Position numbers and translations under genes: made by a program
Source: Neobacillus ginsengisoli
GTDB lineage: Bacteria > Bacillota > Bacilli > Bacillales_B > DSM-18226
Direction of reading: 5' to 3'
Length of the DNA stretch: 64,000 nt
NCBI RefSeq assembly: GCF_030813055.1
Contig: NZ_JAUSTW010000010.1
Span: forward strand, 1-64,000
Shown: positions 7,563-16,658 of the stretch, piece after piece
Numbering within the stretch: position 1 is the first letter of the stretch
Layout: every line of letters begins with the position of its first letter
The notes under the pieces: generated by a model
Told to the model about the DNA's origin: nothing
Seen by the model: the letters and a program-made list of their open reading frames with translations, nothing else
The model's database searches: none

Positions 7563-8846
7563 TCACCTTCCTCGTAGTCCGTAACGCGAAATATTCGCTC
7601 GGACTTTTACATGAACTTGCATTTCCTTTAATCCGCCCTTTCTCCATTCTGAAGAGATCTCCTTCCATTCTTTTGGGTATTTCCGATAAATGGACTCCCC
7701 AAAATCAAAAATATCAGCTTGCCACTCCTGCTTCACCTTGGCAAATGTTTGCATTACTTCTTGCCTAATCAATCCTCTTAGCTGCTTATTCATTTCTTCT
7801 AATTCATCCGAACTTAGATTTATATTCTGGCAAGTAATTTGACCGATATCTCCATCCACCTTGATAGCAAGGTCCATTTCCGGTTTACCATTTACAATTT
7901 GAGGAGATAATTGAGACGTTGTATGCTTAATTTGCAAACTAATGGTTCCACTTTCTTTTCTTGGACAATTTAATACTATAACATCATTTTGTAACTTCCC
8001 GTTCACCCAAAGAACACCTCGAGACTCCTTTTTGTTTAGGAATCCCATTAAATGTGCCTTTTTGAATACAGCTGTTCCCTGTATTCTATATGCTGCATTG
8101 GAATTTTGTTTTGTCTCGCTTTTATTGGAATTTTGTTTTGTCTCGCTTTTTAAAGTGGCTTTTTTATCTTGGGTCCTACTTTGATTAGTTCCAGACACCG
8201 CTTGCTCCACTTGTATTCCTTTTTCCTGTGCCAAGCTAATCTCACCTGTGAAGGGGTCCTTCATATTCATTGTTAAAGCTTCTGAAAATTGACTGAGATC
8301 ATGTACCATGTTAGTTGAAGAAAGCTGCTTGGTCCTGATAAAATCTTGAATTTCTGAACCTAAAGGTGTTTCTAACTGTGTAGGCGTTTTAATTATGTCA
8401 CTTGCCTTCCCCTTCGTGACTAACATTTGAATATTGGGCCGAAAATCATTTTCTCTTTTCAAAAAATCCAACGACTCTTTCATACTTTCACTTGCCGCTT
8501 TCTCTCCGAAAATAACAACCTGAACATGTCCCAAGTAGAATTGTTTAGAGGTTGAAGTAGCTAGTTGACTTAAAGCTTCTAATAAACTTCTTCCTTTACC
8601 TATTTTAATTAAAGCCTGATTTTGTCCGCTTCCGCTGGATGTCTGTGAAACTGGACTTTGAGGATTCGCAATTAACGCAGTAAGTTTATATTGACCTCCT
8701 TCATCCTTGTCGACACCCATTACATTCAGAATAGCAAGATCCGTTGTTTCCCGACTGCTCCAACAACCAGTTAATGAAAAAGAACCCATCAATATGATAA
8801 AAGTTAACAATAAGCAGCGGGCCTTCTCACGGTTATGCTTTATCAT
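7563..8846 (-). CDS. Ger(x)C family spore germination lipoprotein
   Basis: A 427-residue lipoprotein, the C subunit of the GerA-type receptor on the outer face of the spore inner membrane. It has a basic start, a hydrophobic signal and the lipobox LTGC with the lipid-modified cysteine at residue 28, followed by WSSRETTDLAILNVMGVDKD as in all GerC proteins. The start at 8846 has GAGGTGG seven bases upstream, and the gene overlaps the end of gerA by 14 bases. It has a duplicated nine-residue block, KSETKQNSN, in the linker between the N- and C-terminal domains (see 8098-8151). Confidence 0.9.
   Translation of the reverse strand: MIKHNREKARCLLLTFIILMGSFSLTGCWSSRETTDLAILNVMGVDKDEGGQYKLTALIANPQSPVSQTSSGSGQNQALIKIGKGRSLLEALSQLATSTSKQFYLGHVQVVIFGEKAASESMKESLDFLKRENDFRPNIQMLVTKGKASDIIKTPTQLETPLGSEIQDFIRTKQLSSTNMVHDLSQFSEALTMNMKDPFTGEISLAQEKGIQVEQAVSGTNQSRTQDKKATLKSETKQNSNKSETKQNSNAAYRIQGTAVFKKAHLMGFLNKKESRGVLWVNGKLQNDVIVLNCPRKESGTISLQIKHTTSQLSPQIVNGKPEMDLAIKVDGDIGQITCQNINLSSDELEEMNKQLRGLIRQEVMQTFAKVKQEWQADIFDFGESIYRKYPKEWKEISSEWRKGGLKEMQVHVKVRANISRYGLRGR
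8098..8151. repeat. Direct 27-bp tandem duplication inside gerC
   Basis: Two nearly identical 27-base units (each containing GGAATTTTGTTTTGTCTCGC) lie back to back and encode KSETKQNSN twice. The copy length is a multiple of three, so the frame is kept. The low divergence suggests recent slippage. Confidence 0.85.
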
Positions 8847-10404
8847 CTGCATCCACCTCTTCATTTTTCCTTGAAGGATTTGAATCGTTTGGACCCGCAC
8901 GATGAATGTTTTTAATGTTTAAACCAGGAGGACGGGTTTCCATCGCCCACCACGGAGCCCGTATAAAAACATCTTTCCATCCTTCTTTTCTAGCAGGGGA
9001 AACAGGAGAAAAATAAGGAACACCGAAAGAACGCAAGCTTACTAGGTGAGCCAATGCAAACATTAGACCGACAAGTATCCCCATAAATCCAAATAATCCA
9101 GCCAATAAAAGCAAAGGTAATCCTAAAAACCGGATCACTTGATGAAATGCATAGTTTGGTAAGATAAACGAAACTAAAGCTGTTACTGAAACCACGACAG
9201 TCATGACAGGACCGATAATTCCAGCTTGAACAGCAGCTTGGCTTATCAGTACAAGTCCTAATATCGTGACAACAGCGCCACCAAACGGTTTTGGCATCCG
9301 CAGCCCAGCCTCCCGAACTAATTCAAACGTAATTACCATGAAAAATGCTTCCACCACTATTGGGTAAGGTAAATTTTCACGGCTTGCCGCAATCCTTAGT
9401 AAAAGAGGAGTTTGAAGTAAATCTTGGTGAAATGTCGTCATGGCCACATAGAAGCTAGGGAGAATAAGCGTAATAAAAAGTCCCAAAAAACGAATCCAGC
9501 GGGTAAAGGTAGCAATGAGCGAGCCATTATAATAATCCTCATTCGAGTGAAGAAATTCGACAAATACAGCTGGTGCCGTTAGCACAAAGGGTGTTCCGTC
9601 CGTCAAAATAGCAACTTTCCCGTCTAACAAGGCTGCGCATACCCGATCAGGGCGTTCTGTGCTATAAACAGTTGGAAAAGGAGACCACCGTGTATCTGCA
9701 ATCATCGATTCTAAGTAATGACTTTCCAAAACACCATCGATATCTATACGGGATAATCGATGATGAACTTCATCCACTACCTTTTCATCGGCAATCCCCT
9801 TAATATAAACCACGCTTAACTCAGTGTTCGTCTGTTTTCCAACCCGCAAGTGATTGACTTTAAGTGAAGGATTCCGTACCTTCCTGCGAATCATCATCAA
9901 ATTCGTTTCAATATTTTCCACAAATCCTTCTCTTGGTCCTCGAACCATTGGCTCTGCAACAGGCTCTTGCACTGCTCTACCTGTTTCATTAATGGAATGA
10001 AACAAAAAGGCATGATCTATTTTGTCAATTAACAACACCGTATAACCAGACAAAATATGATCAATAACGGTTTCCAAACTATTCACTTCATTAGTGTTGC
10101 TAAAAGCGAAACCGTTACGAATATAGGATTTAATTGCATCGGAAGACTCCGTTTCAGATGAACCTATGTATTTATTGAAACCTTGATCTAACTCAAACAG
10201 TGCATGACTATTTACCATTTCTGACAAATAGATAAGACATCCAGGAATTGTATTAAAATGAATTGAATGAAATACAAGATCGTCACAACTATCAAATGTA
10301 TCTTGTAGAAGAGCCAAATTTTGCTCTAGAGATAACGATAGATAAGTTTGAACTAAATTCTTAGAATGTAGAATGGATTGTTTTTTTAAAACCGACCTTT
10401 TCAT
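8833..10404 (-). CDS. Spore germination receptor subunit A (GerA/GerKA family)
   Basis: About 523 residues. A soluble N-terminal half (1-280) contains the typical EGFVENIETNLMMIRRKVRNP and RPDRVCAALLDGKVAILTDGTPF motifs. It is followed by about five membrane segments (from about residue 285, including LILPSFYVAMTTFHQDLLQT) and a cytosolic tail. It is the first gene of the operon. Start at 10404 (ATG AAA AGG) has GGAGG ten bases upstream. A GTG three codons earlier overlaps that site and is less likely. The GerA subunit assembles with B and C in the spore inner membrane. Expression is expected in the forespore (SigG), but I could not find a convincing SigG promoter by eye. Confidence 0.93.
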   Translation of the reverse strand: MKRSVLKKQSILHSKNLVQTYLSLSLEQNLALLQDTFDSCDDLVFHSIHFNTIPGCLIYLSEMVNSHALFELDQGFNKYIGSSETESSDAIKSYIRNGFAFSNTNEVNSLETVIDHILSGYTVLLIDKIDHAFLFHSINETGRAVQEPVAEPMVRGPREGFVENIETNLMMIRRKVRNPSLKVNHLRVGKQTNTELSVVYIKGIADEKVVDEVHHRLSRIDIDGVLESHYLESMIADTRWSPFPTVYSTERPDRVCAALLDGKVAILTDGTPFVLTAPAVFVEFLHSNEDYYNGSLIATFTRWIRFLGLFITLILPSFYVAMTTFHQDLLQTPLLLRIAASRENLPYPIVVEAFFMVITFELVREAGLRMPKPFGGAVVTILGLVLISQAAVQAGIIGPVMTVVVSVTALVSFILPNYAFHQVIRFLGLPLLLLAGLFGFMGILVGLMFALAHLVSLRSFGVPYFSPVSPARKEGWKDVFIRAPWWAMETRPPGLNIKNIHRAGPNDSNPSRKNEEVDADDKA

Positions 10405-10622
10405 TAAGAACACACCTCCCTACAGGTAGTGTCCTATTAATAGGAATTTTTATTCGTTATTTCCAATTTTTATTGGTAAATAATATAAGAGGGGATCAAG
10501 CATTTATGGTCATATGGAGGAAGAAGAAATATAATGTGAAATCCTTCAGGAAAAATGTTTTCGAGGGCGATGCCAACTATTGATCGTAAATTCTTAAAGC
10601 ATTAATCGATGTTATTTTACAG

Positions 10623-10659
10623 AAAAAAGATGCCCTCTTCCTTTGAGAGCATCTTTTTT
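10623..10659 (-). terminator. Terminator of the M20 hydrolase gene
   Basis: GATGCCCTC pairs with GAGAGCATC around a short loop, flanked by A6 and T6. On the minus strand the U-tract follows the stem 20 bases after the hydrolase stop. The remainder of 10405-10622 shows no gene. Confidence 0.85.
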
Positions 10660-10679
10660 CATGTGGCAGGAGCGTCAAT

Positions 10680-11912
10680 TTATTTTGTTAACAATGTTAG
10701 AACAGTATCCAACACTATATTTACGCCCTTTTCACAATCTTCCCAAGTGGTTAGTTCTTCTTCACAATGGCTTTTTCCGTTAATACTTGGAACAAATACC
10801 ATGGCTGAAGGTACATAGCCGGCAATGAATTGAGCGTCATGGCCCGCACCGCTAACCATTCTTTTATTTGAATATCCCAGAGATTGTGCTGATTGGTCTA
10901 ACGTTTTTAGAATTTCCTGATCAAACCAAACCGTATCCCGTTCCCATAATTTGGTCGTTTTTACTTCGCAGCCCTCGTTTAATCCTAAATACGGAAGTCC
11001 TTGGATGAAATCCTTAACAGTGCTTACGATCTCCGTATCTTTATGTCTTGCTTCCAGTGAAAATACAACCTTATTTGGAATGACTGTGTGGATACTCGGA
11101 TAAACATTTACTCTTCCAATGGTAAAAACTAACTCATTATCTATAGAACCCAAGCGCCTGCGGATTTCATTTATTAAGTTATTGGCTGCAAAAAGAGCAT
11201 CTTTTCTCATATTCATCGGGGTTGTTCCGGCATGATCCGATTCGCCCGTCACTTCAATCTCATAGCATGCCATCCCGACCACACATTCAACAACACCGAT
11301 CGAAAGCGCTTCTTTTTCCAGGATAGGGCCTTGTTCAATATGCAATTCTATATAGGCCGAAGCTTCTTTTAGTCGGTTCTCTTCCTCACCATTGTATCCA
11401 ATGGACTGCAAAGCTTCCTCAAATGTAATTCCCTCTGAATCTTTCTTTTTTAACATGCCAGATTTATCAAATTTCCCTGATAGCACGCCGGAAGCCATCA
11501 TCGAAGGTTCAAATCTCGCACCCTCTTCATTTGTCCAGTTGACAATCGTAATTGGAATTTGTGGTTTAATATGATTCTCCACCAATGTCCGTACTACTTC
11601 CAAACCGGCAACGACACCCAGTACTCCGTCAAACCGGCCGCCTTTTTTTACTGTATCCAGATGGGATCCAATGACAATTGGAGGTTTATTTTCAGTTCCT
11701 TCAAGTGTGGCATACATGCTGCCCATATCATCCACCTTGACTGTCAAACCTAATTCTTCACAACAAGTACAAAAGTAATCTCTGACTAAACGATCTTCTT
11801 CTGATAATGACAACCGCGTTACCCCGTTGTTTACAGTACGTCCAAAGTTTGCAAATCGTTCAAGTTCATCTTTAAGTCTTTCCCCATTAATCAATAACTT
11901 TTGTCGTTGCAT
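10680..11912 (-). CDS. M20-family amidohydrolase (N-carbamoyl-L-amino acid hydrolase / allantoate deiminase type)
   Basis: A 410-residue zinc-dependent hydrolase. GSHLDTVKKGGRFDGVLGV (metal histidine and aspartate), NWTNEEGARFEPSMMASGV (catalytic glutamate pair), SDHAGTTPM and a C-terminal GAGHDAQF are the signature of the carbamoylase/ureidopropionase/allantoate amidohydrolase branch. These enzymes cleave N-carbamoyl or ureido groups in nitrogen scavenging. The sequence alone does not choose the substrate, and no hydantoinase or allantoin genes are nearby. The start at 11912 has AAAGGAGTG seven bases upstream. It is a single gene with its own terminator. Confidence 0.85.
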   Translation of the reverse strand: MQRQKLLINGERLKDELERFANFGRTVNNGVTRLSLSEEDRLVRDYFCTCCEELGLTVKVDDMGSMYATLEGTENKPPIVIGSHLDTVKKGGRFDGVLGVVAGLEVVRTLVENHIKPQIPITIVNWTNEEGARFEPSMMASGVLSGKFDKSGMLKKKDSEGITFEEALQSIGYNGEEENRLKEASAYIELHIEQGPILEKEALSIGVVECVVGMACYEIEVTGESDHAGTTPMNMRKDALFAANNLINEIRRRLGSIDNELVFTIGRVNVYPSIHTVIPNKVVFSLEARHKDTEIVSTVKDFIQGLPYLGLNEGCEVKTTKLWERDTVWFDQEILKTLDQSAQSLGYSNKRMVSGAGHDAQFIAGYVPSAMVFVPSINGKSHCEEELTTWEDCEKGVNIVLDTVLTLLTK

Positions 11913-12331
11913 AAATAAACACTCCTTTTTATTATGGATAGGTATACTCACCAATAGAAATAAATACTTGAAGCATTCAGTTATTTCATCTGTAAGTGTT
12001 TCTCCCGGAGTTAGGGCAAAGAGAGCATGGCTTCGCCAAGAACTGCAAAAGCTGATATTCAGTTTTAGTAATGCTTTGAGTTTAGTAGAAACGACAAATA
12101 AGCCGTTTTAGTCTGTATTTATGTAAATATTCAGTTATTATTAATTATACAACAGTACCTATAGCTGTCATTAGACAAAACATCAAATTTTCCTCATAAT
12201 TTGTTTTATAGTTTGTATGATTTTAATAAAAAAACAATTTAGATTCTACAATATAGATTAAAAGTTATAAAAATCCTTTTGTACCAAGCTTTTAACTCCA
12301 TTTAATCAAACGTTTAATTAGTCCCGTTTTC
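11913..12331. other. 419-base intergenic region
   Basis: No gene recognised. On the minus strand ATGACA (complement of 12166-12171), 16 bases and TATAAT (complement of 12144-12149) could be a promoter for the hydrolase, with a long leader of about 230 bases. I found no riboswitch pattern in that leader. Confidence 0.35.
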
Positions 12332-12832
12332 TTACCGGGCAACTCTCCAATAAATTAATTCTTCATCTTTTTTATATTTTTCAAAGCCCGCCTTTTCCAG
12401 TACCTTTTGTGAACCTACGTTATTGTGGAGGCAGTCGGCGGTAACCATTTTTACTTCCGGCAATGTAAATAACCATGAAACTAAAGCTGTTACTATTTCT
12501 GTAGTGTAGCCTTTCCCGCGATAATCGGGGACAACTCCATAGCCGATATCAACTGTTCCTTCCTCATTTGGTCCGCCCTTGCAGCCTAATTCCCCAATTA
12601 ACGTGTTATCCCCTTTATGAATAATAAGACCGCTCCATTTTGCCTTTTCAGGGTTCTTTTCTAAAGAGGCTGCGATATATGAAAGTATTTCTGCAAAATC
12701 CTTGTTTGGCCATTGCTTTGATACATTGTATGGGAAGATCCTTTCTAATAGCTGAATTTCCTTCGCTGCGGCTGTAGCATATTCCGGCAAGAAATCTATT
12801 AATACTAATCTTTCAGTTTCTAAATTTGGCAT
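12332..12832 (-). CDS. GNAT family N-acetyltransferase (RimJ/RimL type)
   Basis: A 166-residue acetyltransferase of the subgroup starting with LETERLVL. It shows the acetyl-CoA-binding motif YRGKGYTTEIV (residues about 109-119, matching R/Q-x-x-G-x-G/A) and the terminal NNVGSQKVLEKAGF signature. It probably acetylates a small molecule or protein N-terminus, but the substrate is unknown. Start at 12832 follows GGAGGTAAAC. An in-frame TTG just before overlaps that site. It is monocistronic, and no clear terminator was seen downstream. Confidence 0.85.
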   Translation of the reverse strand: MPNLETERLVLIDFLPEYATAAAKEIQLLERIFPYNVSKQWPNKDFAEILSYIAASLEKNPEKAKWSGLIIHKGDNTLIGELGCKGGPNEEGTVDIGYGVVPDYRGKGYTTEIVTALVSWLFTLPEVKMVTADCLHNNVGSQKVLEKAGFEKYKKDEELIYWRVAR

Positions 12833-12902
12833 GTTTACCTCCAATAAGATTTTTCATCTATACCTATTTCAATTTTATTGGATAAATTCCTTTTTTATAA
12901 AT

Positions 12903-12929
12903 AAAAAACTCCTCAATGTCGAGGAGTTA
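12903..12929 (-). terminator. Terminator of the cystine transporter gene
   Basis: AAAAAACTCCTC, six-base loop, GAGGAGTT. The U-tract is on the minus strand. It lies 75 bases after the tcyP stop, with repeat copy A inserted between. Confidence 0.85.
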
Positions 12930-12954
12930 GAGCATTTCTTACTATAAACTGTAC

Positions 12955-13004
12955 ATTCCACGCGGACAAATACAGCGTTTTGTCCACGGACGGTGCCTGT
13001 CACC
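12955..13004. repeat. Dispersed palindromic element, copy A
   Basis: GGACAAAT and TTTTGTCC form an arm pair, followed by ACGGAC and the core GGTGCCTGTCACC. It ends one base from the stop codon of the cystine transporter and lies before that gene's terminator. Confidence 0.85.
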
Positions 13005-13005
13005 A

Positions 13006-14388
13006 TTATGCTTCTACAATATTCGGTTGCTGGTAGATTTCTTCCTCCAATTCTCCTGTTGCTTTGCTGGTTAAGATGCCGGCTGTCATGGCGCCGCTGA
13101 CGTTTAAGGCGGTACGCCCCATGTCGATTAAAGGCTCAACAGAGATGAGTAAACCGACAATGGCAATTGGAAGGTTCATTACCGATAATACGATGAGGGC
13201 TGCGAAGGTTGCTCCGCCGCCGACACCTGCGACACCCAATGAACTAATCGCCACTACCAGTATCAATGTGATAATAAAGGAGGCACTCGTAGGATCGATG
13301 CCCGTAGAGGGAGCGACCATTACCGCTAACATCGCCGGGTATATACCCGCACACCCGTTTTGACCAATGGTAAGTCCAAAGGATCCTGCAAAGTTCGCAA
13401 TCCCTTCCGATACGCCAAAATCCTTTGTTTGCGACTTTATCGTTAATGGTAACGTGCCTGCACTTGTCCGTGACGTAAAGGCAAAGGTTAAGGTTGGCAA
13501 CCCTTTTTTTACATACCTGGAAGGGCTAAGATTTGCAAATGTTAAAAGTAATAGGTGGACGACAAACATCACGAAAAGAGCAACATAAGAGGCAATGACG
13601 AACTTACCTAATTTCGCAATCGCTGCATAATCGCTTGTCGCTGTAACCCTCGTCATGATCGCAAGAATTCCATATGGCGTTAAACGAAGAATCATCGTGA
13701 CAATCCTCATGGTGACCGAGTATATCGTATCGATTATTTTTGCAAAAAATTCCCCGTGCTCGGGATCCTTCCGTTTTACTCCTAGGTAGGCAATCCCGAC
13801 AAAGGCTGCAAAAATAACGACTGCAATTGTCGATGTCGGGCGGGCACCCGTTAAATCTTGAAACGGATTACTTGGGAGCAATTGAAGGATTTGCTGCGGG
13901 AGCGTTACATCTTTTACACTAACGACAGCTTGCTGTAATTGTTGATTACGGGCAGCTTCTGCAGTACCCTGATCTAAATGAATACCATCCAGACCAAATC
14001 CTAGTGCGGAGCCAATTCCAATCGCTGCCGCAACAGCTGTTGTTCCAAGCAAAATTCCAATGACAAGGAAACTAATCTTTCCAATATTCTTGGTCAATTT
14101 TAATTTCGTAAAAGCTCCGACAATCGAAATAAAGACAAGCGGCATGACAACCATTTGCAACAGTTTCACATAACCATTGCCGACAATATTAAACCAATCG
14201 ATTGAACCTGCTGTAACCTTGTGTGTTGTACCATAGATTAAATGAATAATAAAACCAAATATAATACCTAAACCCAATGCCGTGAAAACACGCTTTGAAA
14301 AGGACACATGCTTTTTTTGCATCATGAACAAACCAAAAATGAGCAAAAGTAAAACGGCGATATTCACGATAATCAGAAATGTGTTCAT
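13006..14388 (-). CDS. tcyP: L-cystine transporter, TcyP-type dicarboxylate/amino acid:cation symporter
   Basis: A 460-residue integral membrane symporter of the DAACS (glutamate transporter) family. The family hairpin/TM7-8 features are visible: TFAFTSRTSAGTLPLTI (serine-rich tip), FGLTIGQNGCAGIYPAM and the terminal TM with PLIDMGRTALNVSGAM. Length and the N-terminal MNTFLIIVNIAVLLLL match TcyP (YhcL) of Bacillus, which imports cystine with sodium or protons. Start at 14388 has GGAGGG six bases upstream. The gene is alone. Its 3' end abuts repeat copy A. Confidence 0.88.
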   Translation of the reverse strand: MNTFLIIVNIAVLLLLIFGLFMMQKKHVSFSKRVFTALGLGIIFGFIIHLIYGTTHKVTAGSIDWFNIVGNGYVKLLQMVVMPLVFISIVGAFTKLKLTKNIGKISFLVIGILLGTTAVAAAIGIGSALGFGLDGIHLDQGTAEAARNQQLQQAVVSVKDVTLPQQILQLLPSNPFQDLTGARPTSTIAVVIFAAFVGIAYLGVKRKDPEHGEFFAKIIDTIYSVTMRIVTMILRLTPYGILAIMTRVTATSDYAAIAKLGKFVIASYVALFVMFVVHLLLLTFANLSPSRYVKKGLPTLTFAFTSRTSAGTLPLTIKSQTKDFGVSEGIANFAGSFGLTIGQNGCAGIYPAMLAVMVAPSTGIDPTSASFIITLILVVAISSLGVAGVGGGATFAALIVLSVMNLPIAIVGLLISVEPLIDMGRTALNVSGAMTAGILTSKATGELEEEIYQQPNIVEA

Positions 14389-14500
14389 TATATTCCCTCC
14401 TTTTGTTATCAATTTATGAACAATGTATTGGACTTATTCTTATGAGTAAGGACAGGATTATTAAGTCTTTGTAATTTTTTCAAAAAGCCTTGGAAAAACT

Positions 14501-14542
14501 AAAAAAAGAGGAGGTTATCCATTTAACAGGATAACTCTCCTC
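14501..14542 (-). terminator. Strong terminator
   Basis: GAGGAGGTTATCC pairs with GGATAACTCTCCTC, with one bulge. On the minus strand it is followed by a run of seven T. It ends leftward transcription from the truncated regulator region. Confidence 0.85.
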
Positions 14543-14654
14543 TGCTTAACATTTGCTGAAGGCCAGGAACAAGATTAAACATTAAAAATACTGTAAAAGT
14601 GAGTAAGGAAATCCTTCCAAACAAATTCTTATGTATATATTCGTCACCTTTCAA
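14523..14654 (-). pseudogene. Short hydrophobic ORF, possible gene-end remnant
   Basis: Reading leftward, 43 codons starting at a TTG and ending TAA encode a protein with the membrane-like stretch ISLLTFTVFLMFNLVPGL. A weak GAAAGGTG lies at the first codons. The stop is inside the terminator stem, as expected for a true gene end. It may be the last piece of a deleted membrane gene of the old sugar locus rather than a working gene. No family is recognised. The rest of 14389-14702 is empty apart from the terminator. Confidence 0.25.
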
Positions 14655-14702
14655 ATTAGTTAGACATCATTAGCATAACTAATTAATATTATTTTTAGAA
14701 GT

Positions 14703-15191
14703 CTAAACAATACCCTTATTACTGCTACCACTTAAATACATCCCATTATTTTGCTTACCGCGGATGGTTAAATTATATGTTTCCAGGGCCACTGCCGCTT
14801 TTTTTAATTCATTAACCAATGTCGTCCTGCCAATATTCATATCAAAAGCCAGCTCATCCAGGGTATTCATTTCATCGCTGTTTATTAATCGGTCAATGAT
14901 AAAAGCGATACGTCGTTGTGGTGAATCCAGCCTGTTTTTTTCTGAATGAATTTTTCCAATCAGGTCATCAAACAATTGCTTATCCTTAATAGCTAAGCAG
15001 TAGCCTTTACCCTTATCGTTCTCTAATACAGCGATTCCACCTAAGTCGCTGTTAAGCTGCTTAATATAGTTGCGGATGGTTCTGGTACTAACCCCAATTG
15101 TTGAAGCCAGATAATCTAATGAGCAGTAGTTTTTTTTCCCGGTCAATTCGATTATCTGGATTACCCGATCATCCATACTTAAATCAGACAT
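14703..15191 (-). pseudogene. Truncated PRD-type sugar regulator (helix-turn-helix part only)
   Basis: 162 residues carrying two successive DNA-binding modules of the BglG/MtlR/LicR family: an N-terminal HTH (DYLASTIGVSTRTIRNYIKQL, residues about 27-47) and a second HTH (DELAFDMNIGRTTLVNELKKA, about 111-131), followed by the conserved linker RGKQNNGMYLSGS. Full-length relatives have about 600 residues or more, with PRD and PTS EIIB/EIIA-like domains. Here the frame stops right after the linker (SNKGIV), so all PTS-responsive domains are missing. The start has AAGGTGG nine bases upstream. It is probably a remnant; a constitutive DNA-binding fragment cannot be excluded. Confidence 0.7.
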
Positions 15192-15335
15192 TTATTCACC
15201 ACCTTCTTCAATCGAACCATTGCTATAAGTAATAATTATAGCGAAAAAAATATCGAGTCGACAAAATAAAATTTCAGATTGAACATTCTATTGAACAATC
15301 GTTTTAAGGCATTTTCTGATGTCATTAGCTCTTAC

Positions 15336-15446
15336 TTAACCTCGGGATTTTCCACCTGAGATATTTAACGTAGTTCCGGTTATATAACTTGCACGGTCTG
15401 AAGCAAGGTAAGAAACCAAATCGCCTATTTCCTTCAATTTCCCTTC
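15336..15446 (-). pseudogene. C-terminal remnant of a short-chain dehydrogenase (sorbitol-6-phosphate dehydrogenase-like)
   Basis: The last 30 or so codons encode EIGDLVSYLASDRASYITG followed by TTLNISGGKSRG. This is the conserved C-terminal end of SDR enzymes and is especially close to sorbitol-6-phosphate 2-dehydrogenase as I remember it. The upstream 200 residues, including the NAD-binding glycine motif and YxxxK site, are absent. Together with the cut-off PRD regulator next door it suggests a deleted sugar-alcohol PTS operon. Confidence 0.55.
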
Positions 15447-15494
15447 TCTTTTTTCACTTAAAATTGAAAAGGGTTGCATTATTTGCAAAAATAC

Positions 15495-15539
15495 AAAAAG
15501 AAGGATTGAGCAATTTTCATTGTTCAATCCTTCTTTTTG
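15495..15539. terminator. Terminator of the mgl operon
   Basis: AAAAAGAAGGATTGA and TCAATCCTTCTTTTT form a perfect long stem with an inner CAAT/ATTG extension. It lies after the mglC stop, with repeat copy B in between. Confidence 0.85.
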
Positions 15540-15544
15540 AGTCT

Positions 15545-15597
15545 TGTCCACTATACGCGGACAAATTTCAACATTTGTCCACGAACGGTGACAGGCA
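15545..15597. repeat. Dispersed palindromic element, copy B
   Basis: GTCCACTATACGCGGACAAAT, then ATTTGTCCACGAACGG, then the core in the opposite sense, GGTGACAGGCAC. It lies between the mglC stop (15624) and the terminator (15495-15539). Confidence 0.85.
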
Positions 15598-15623
15598 CTG
15601 TAATGTACTGTAATGTCACTATT

Positions 15624-16646
15624 TTATTTCTTCTTCGCGTGCTTCCTCATATCAAACGCGACTGCGACGACGATGATGGCGCCTTTTACGATGTATTGAA
15701 TGTATGGGCTTACGCCAAGGAAGGCTAGGCCGTAGTTGATGATTTGGAAGATGAGTACCCCGGTGATAACGCCGGGTACTGTTCCGATACCGCCTGATAG
15801 TGATACGCCGCCGACCACGCACGCTGCGATGGCATCAAGTTCGTACATATTCCCTGTGTTGTTGGTTGCACTGCCAACGCGGCCAGCTTCAAGCGTACCT
15901 GAGAAACCGTACAATAACCCGGCAATCATGTAAATAATAATAATGTTCTTAGCCACGTTAACACCGGAAACCTTCGCCGCTTCAGGATTGCCTCCGATGG
16001 CGTACATGTTTTTACCAAGCTGTGTTTTATTCCAAATCACCCAAATAAGGATGATGGCAACAATAGCGTAAAGAACGAGATACGGAATTTGGTATTGACC
16101 AATTGGAATACCTTTCTGAGCAAACGTTGTAAAGCTTTGGCTCAAACCGCCAATTGGCTGTGCACCATAAGGCGGGCGGTCAAAATACATGGAATTAAGA
16201 CCATAGACGATGATCATCATCCCTAATGTTGCGATAAAAGGCGGAACATGAAGCTTTGATACAATCACACCATTGAACGCTCCAATAAGTCCTGTTGCCG
16301 CCATAGCAATTAAAATCGGGACAATCAGCGGCAATTCATGTAGGTGCGGATACATTTTATACGCATAATCAGATGCTTGAAGCAGTGACGCTGAGACAAC
16401 GGCAGCAAGTCCTACCATCCTTCCTGCCGATAAGTCTGTACCGGCTGTAATCAGGATTCCGGCCATTCCAAGCGCAATGATAATCCTCGAGGATGATTGA
16501 CTTAAAATATTAATAAAATTTGTAACGGATAGAAAGTCTGGAGAAGCGATTACGATCCCAATGACCAGCAGGATTAAAAACACATAAATTACATTATCAA
16601 AAAGCCATTTCTTGATATTGCTTTTTTGTGAAACTGAGTTATTCAT
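15624..16646 (-). CDS. mglC: Galactose/methyl-galactoside ABC transporter permease
   Basis: A 340-residue inner-membrane permease of the RbsC/MglC/XylH (BPD_transp_2) family with eight to ten hydrophobic helices and the signature GTDLSAGRMVGLAAV, then AGLLYGFSGTLEAGRVGSA near residue 230. It forms the channel through which MglA drives sugar import. The start at 16646 has GGAGG eight bases upstream. An ATG two codons earlier is too close to that site. It is the third gene of mglB-mglA-mglC, 12 bases after mglA. The substrate assignment comes from MglB. Confidence 0.92.
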   Translation of the reverse strand: MNNSVSQKSNIKKWLFDNVIYVFLILLVIGIVIASPDFLSVTNFINILSQSSSRIIIALGMAGILITAGTDLSAGRMVGLAAVVSASLLQASDYAYKMYPHLHELPLIVPILIAMAATGLIGAFNGVIVSKLHVPPFIATLGMMIIVYGLNSMYFDRPPYGAQPIGGLSQSFTTFAQKGIPIGQYQIPYLVLYAIVAIILIWVIWNKTQLGKNMYAIGGNPEAAKVSGVNVAKNIIIIYMIAGLLYGFSGTLEAGRVGSATNNTGNMYELDAIAACVVGGVSLSGGIGTVPGVITGVLIFQIINYGLAFLGVSPYIQYIVKGAIIVVAVAFDMRKHAKKK

Positions 16647-16658
16647 TTGCATCTCCTC

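Noticed and set aside
10506..10583. 25-codon frame rich in lysine upstream of gerA
   Set aside because: No ribosome binding site and no conservation evidence; composition is that of AT-rich intergenic DNA.
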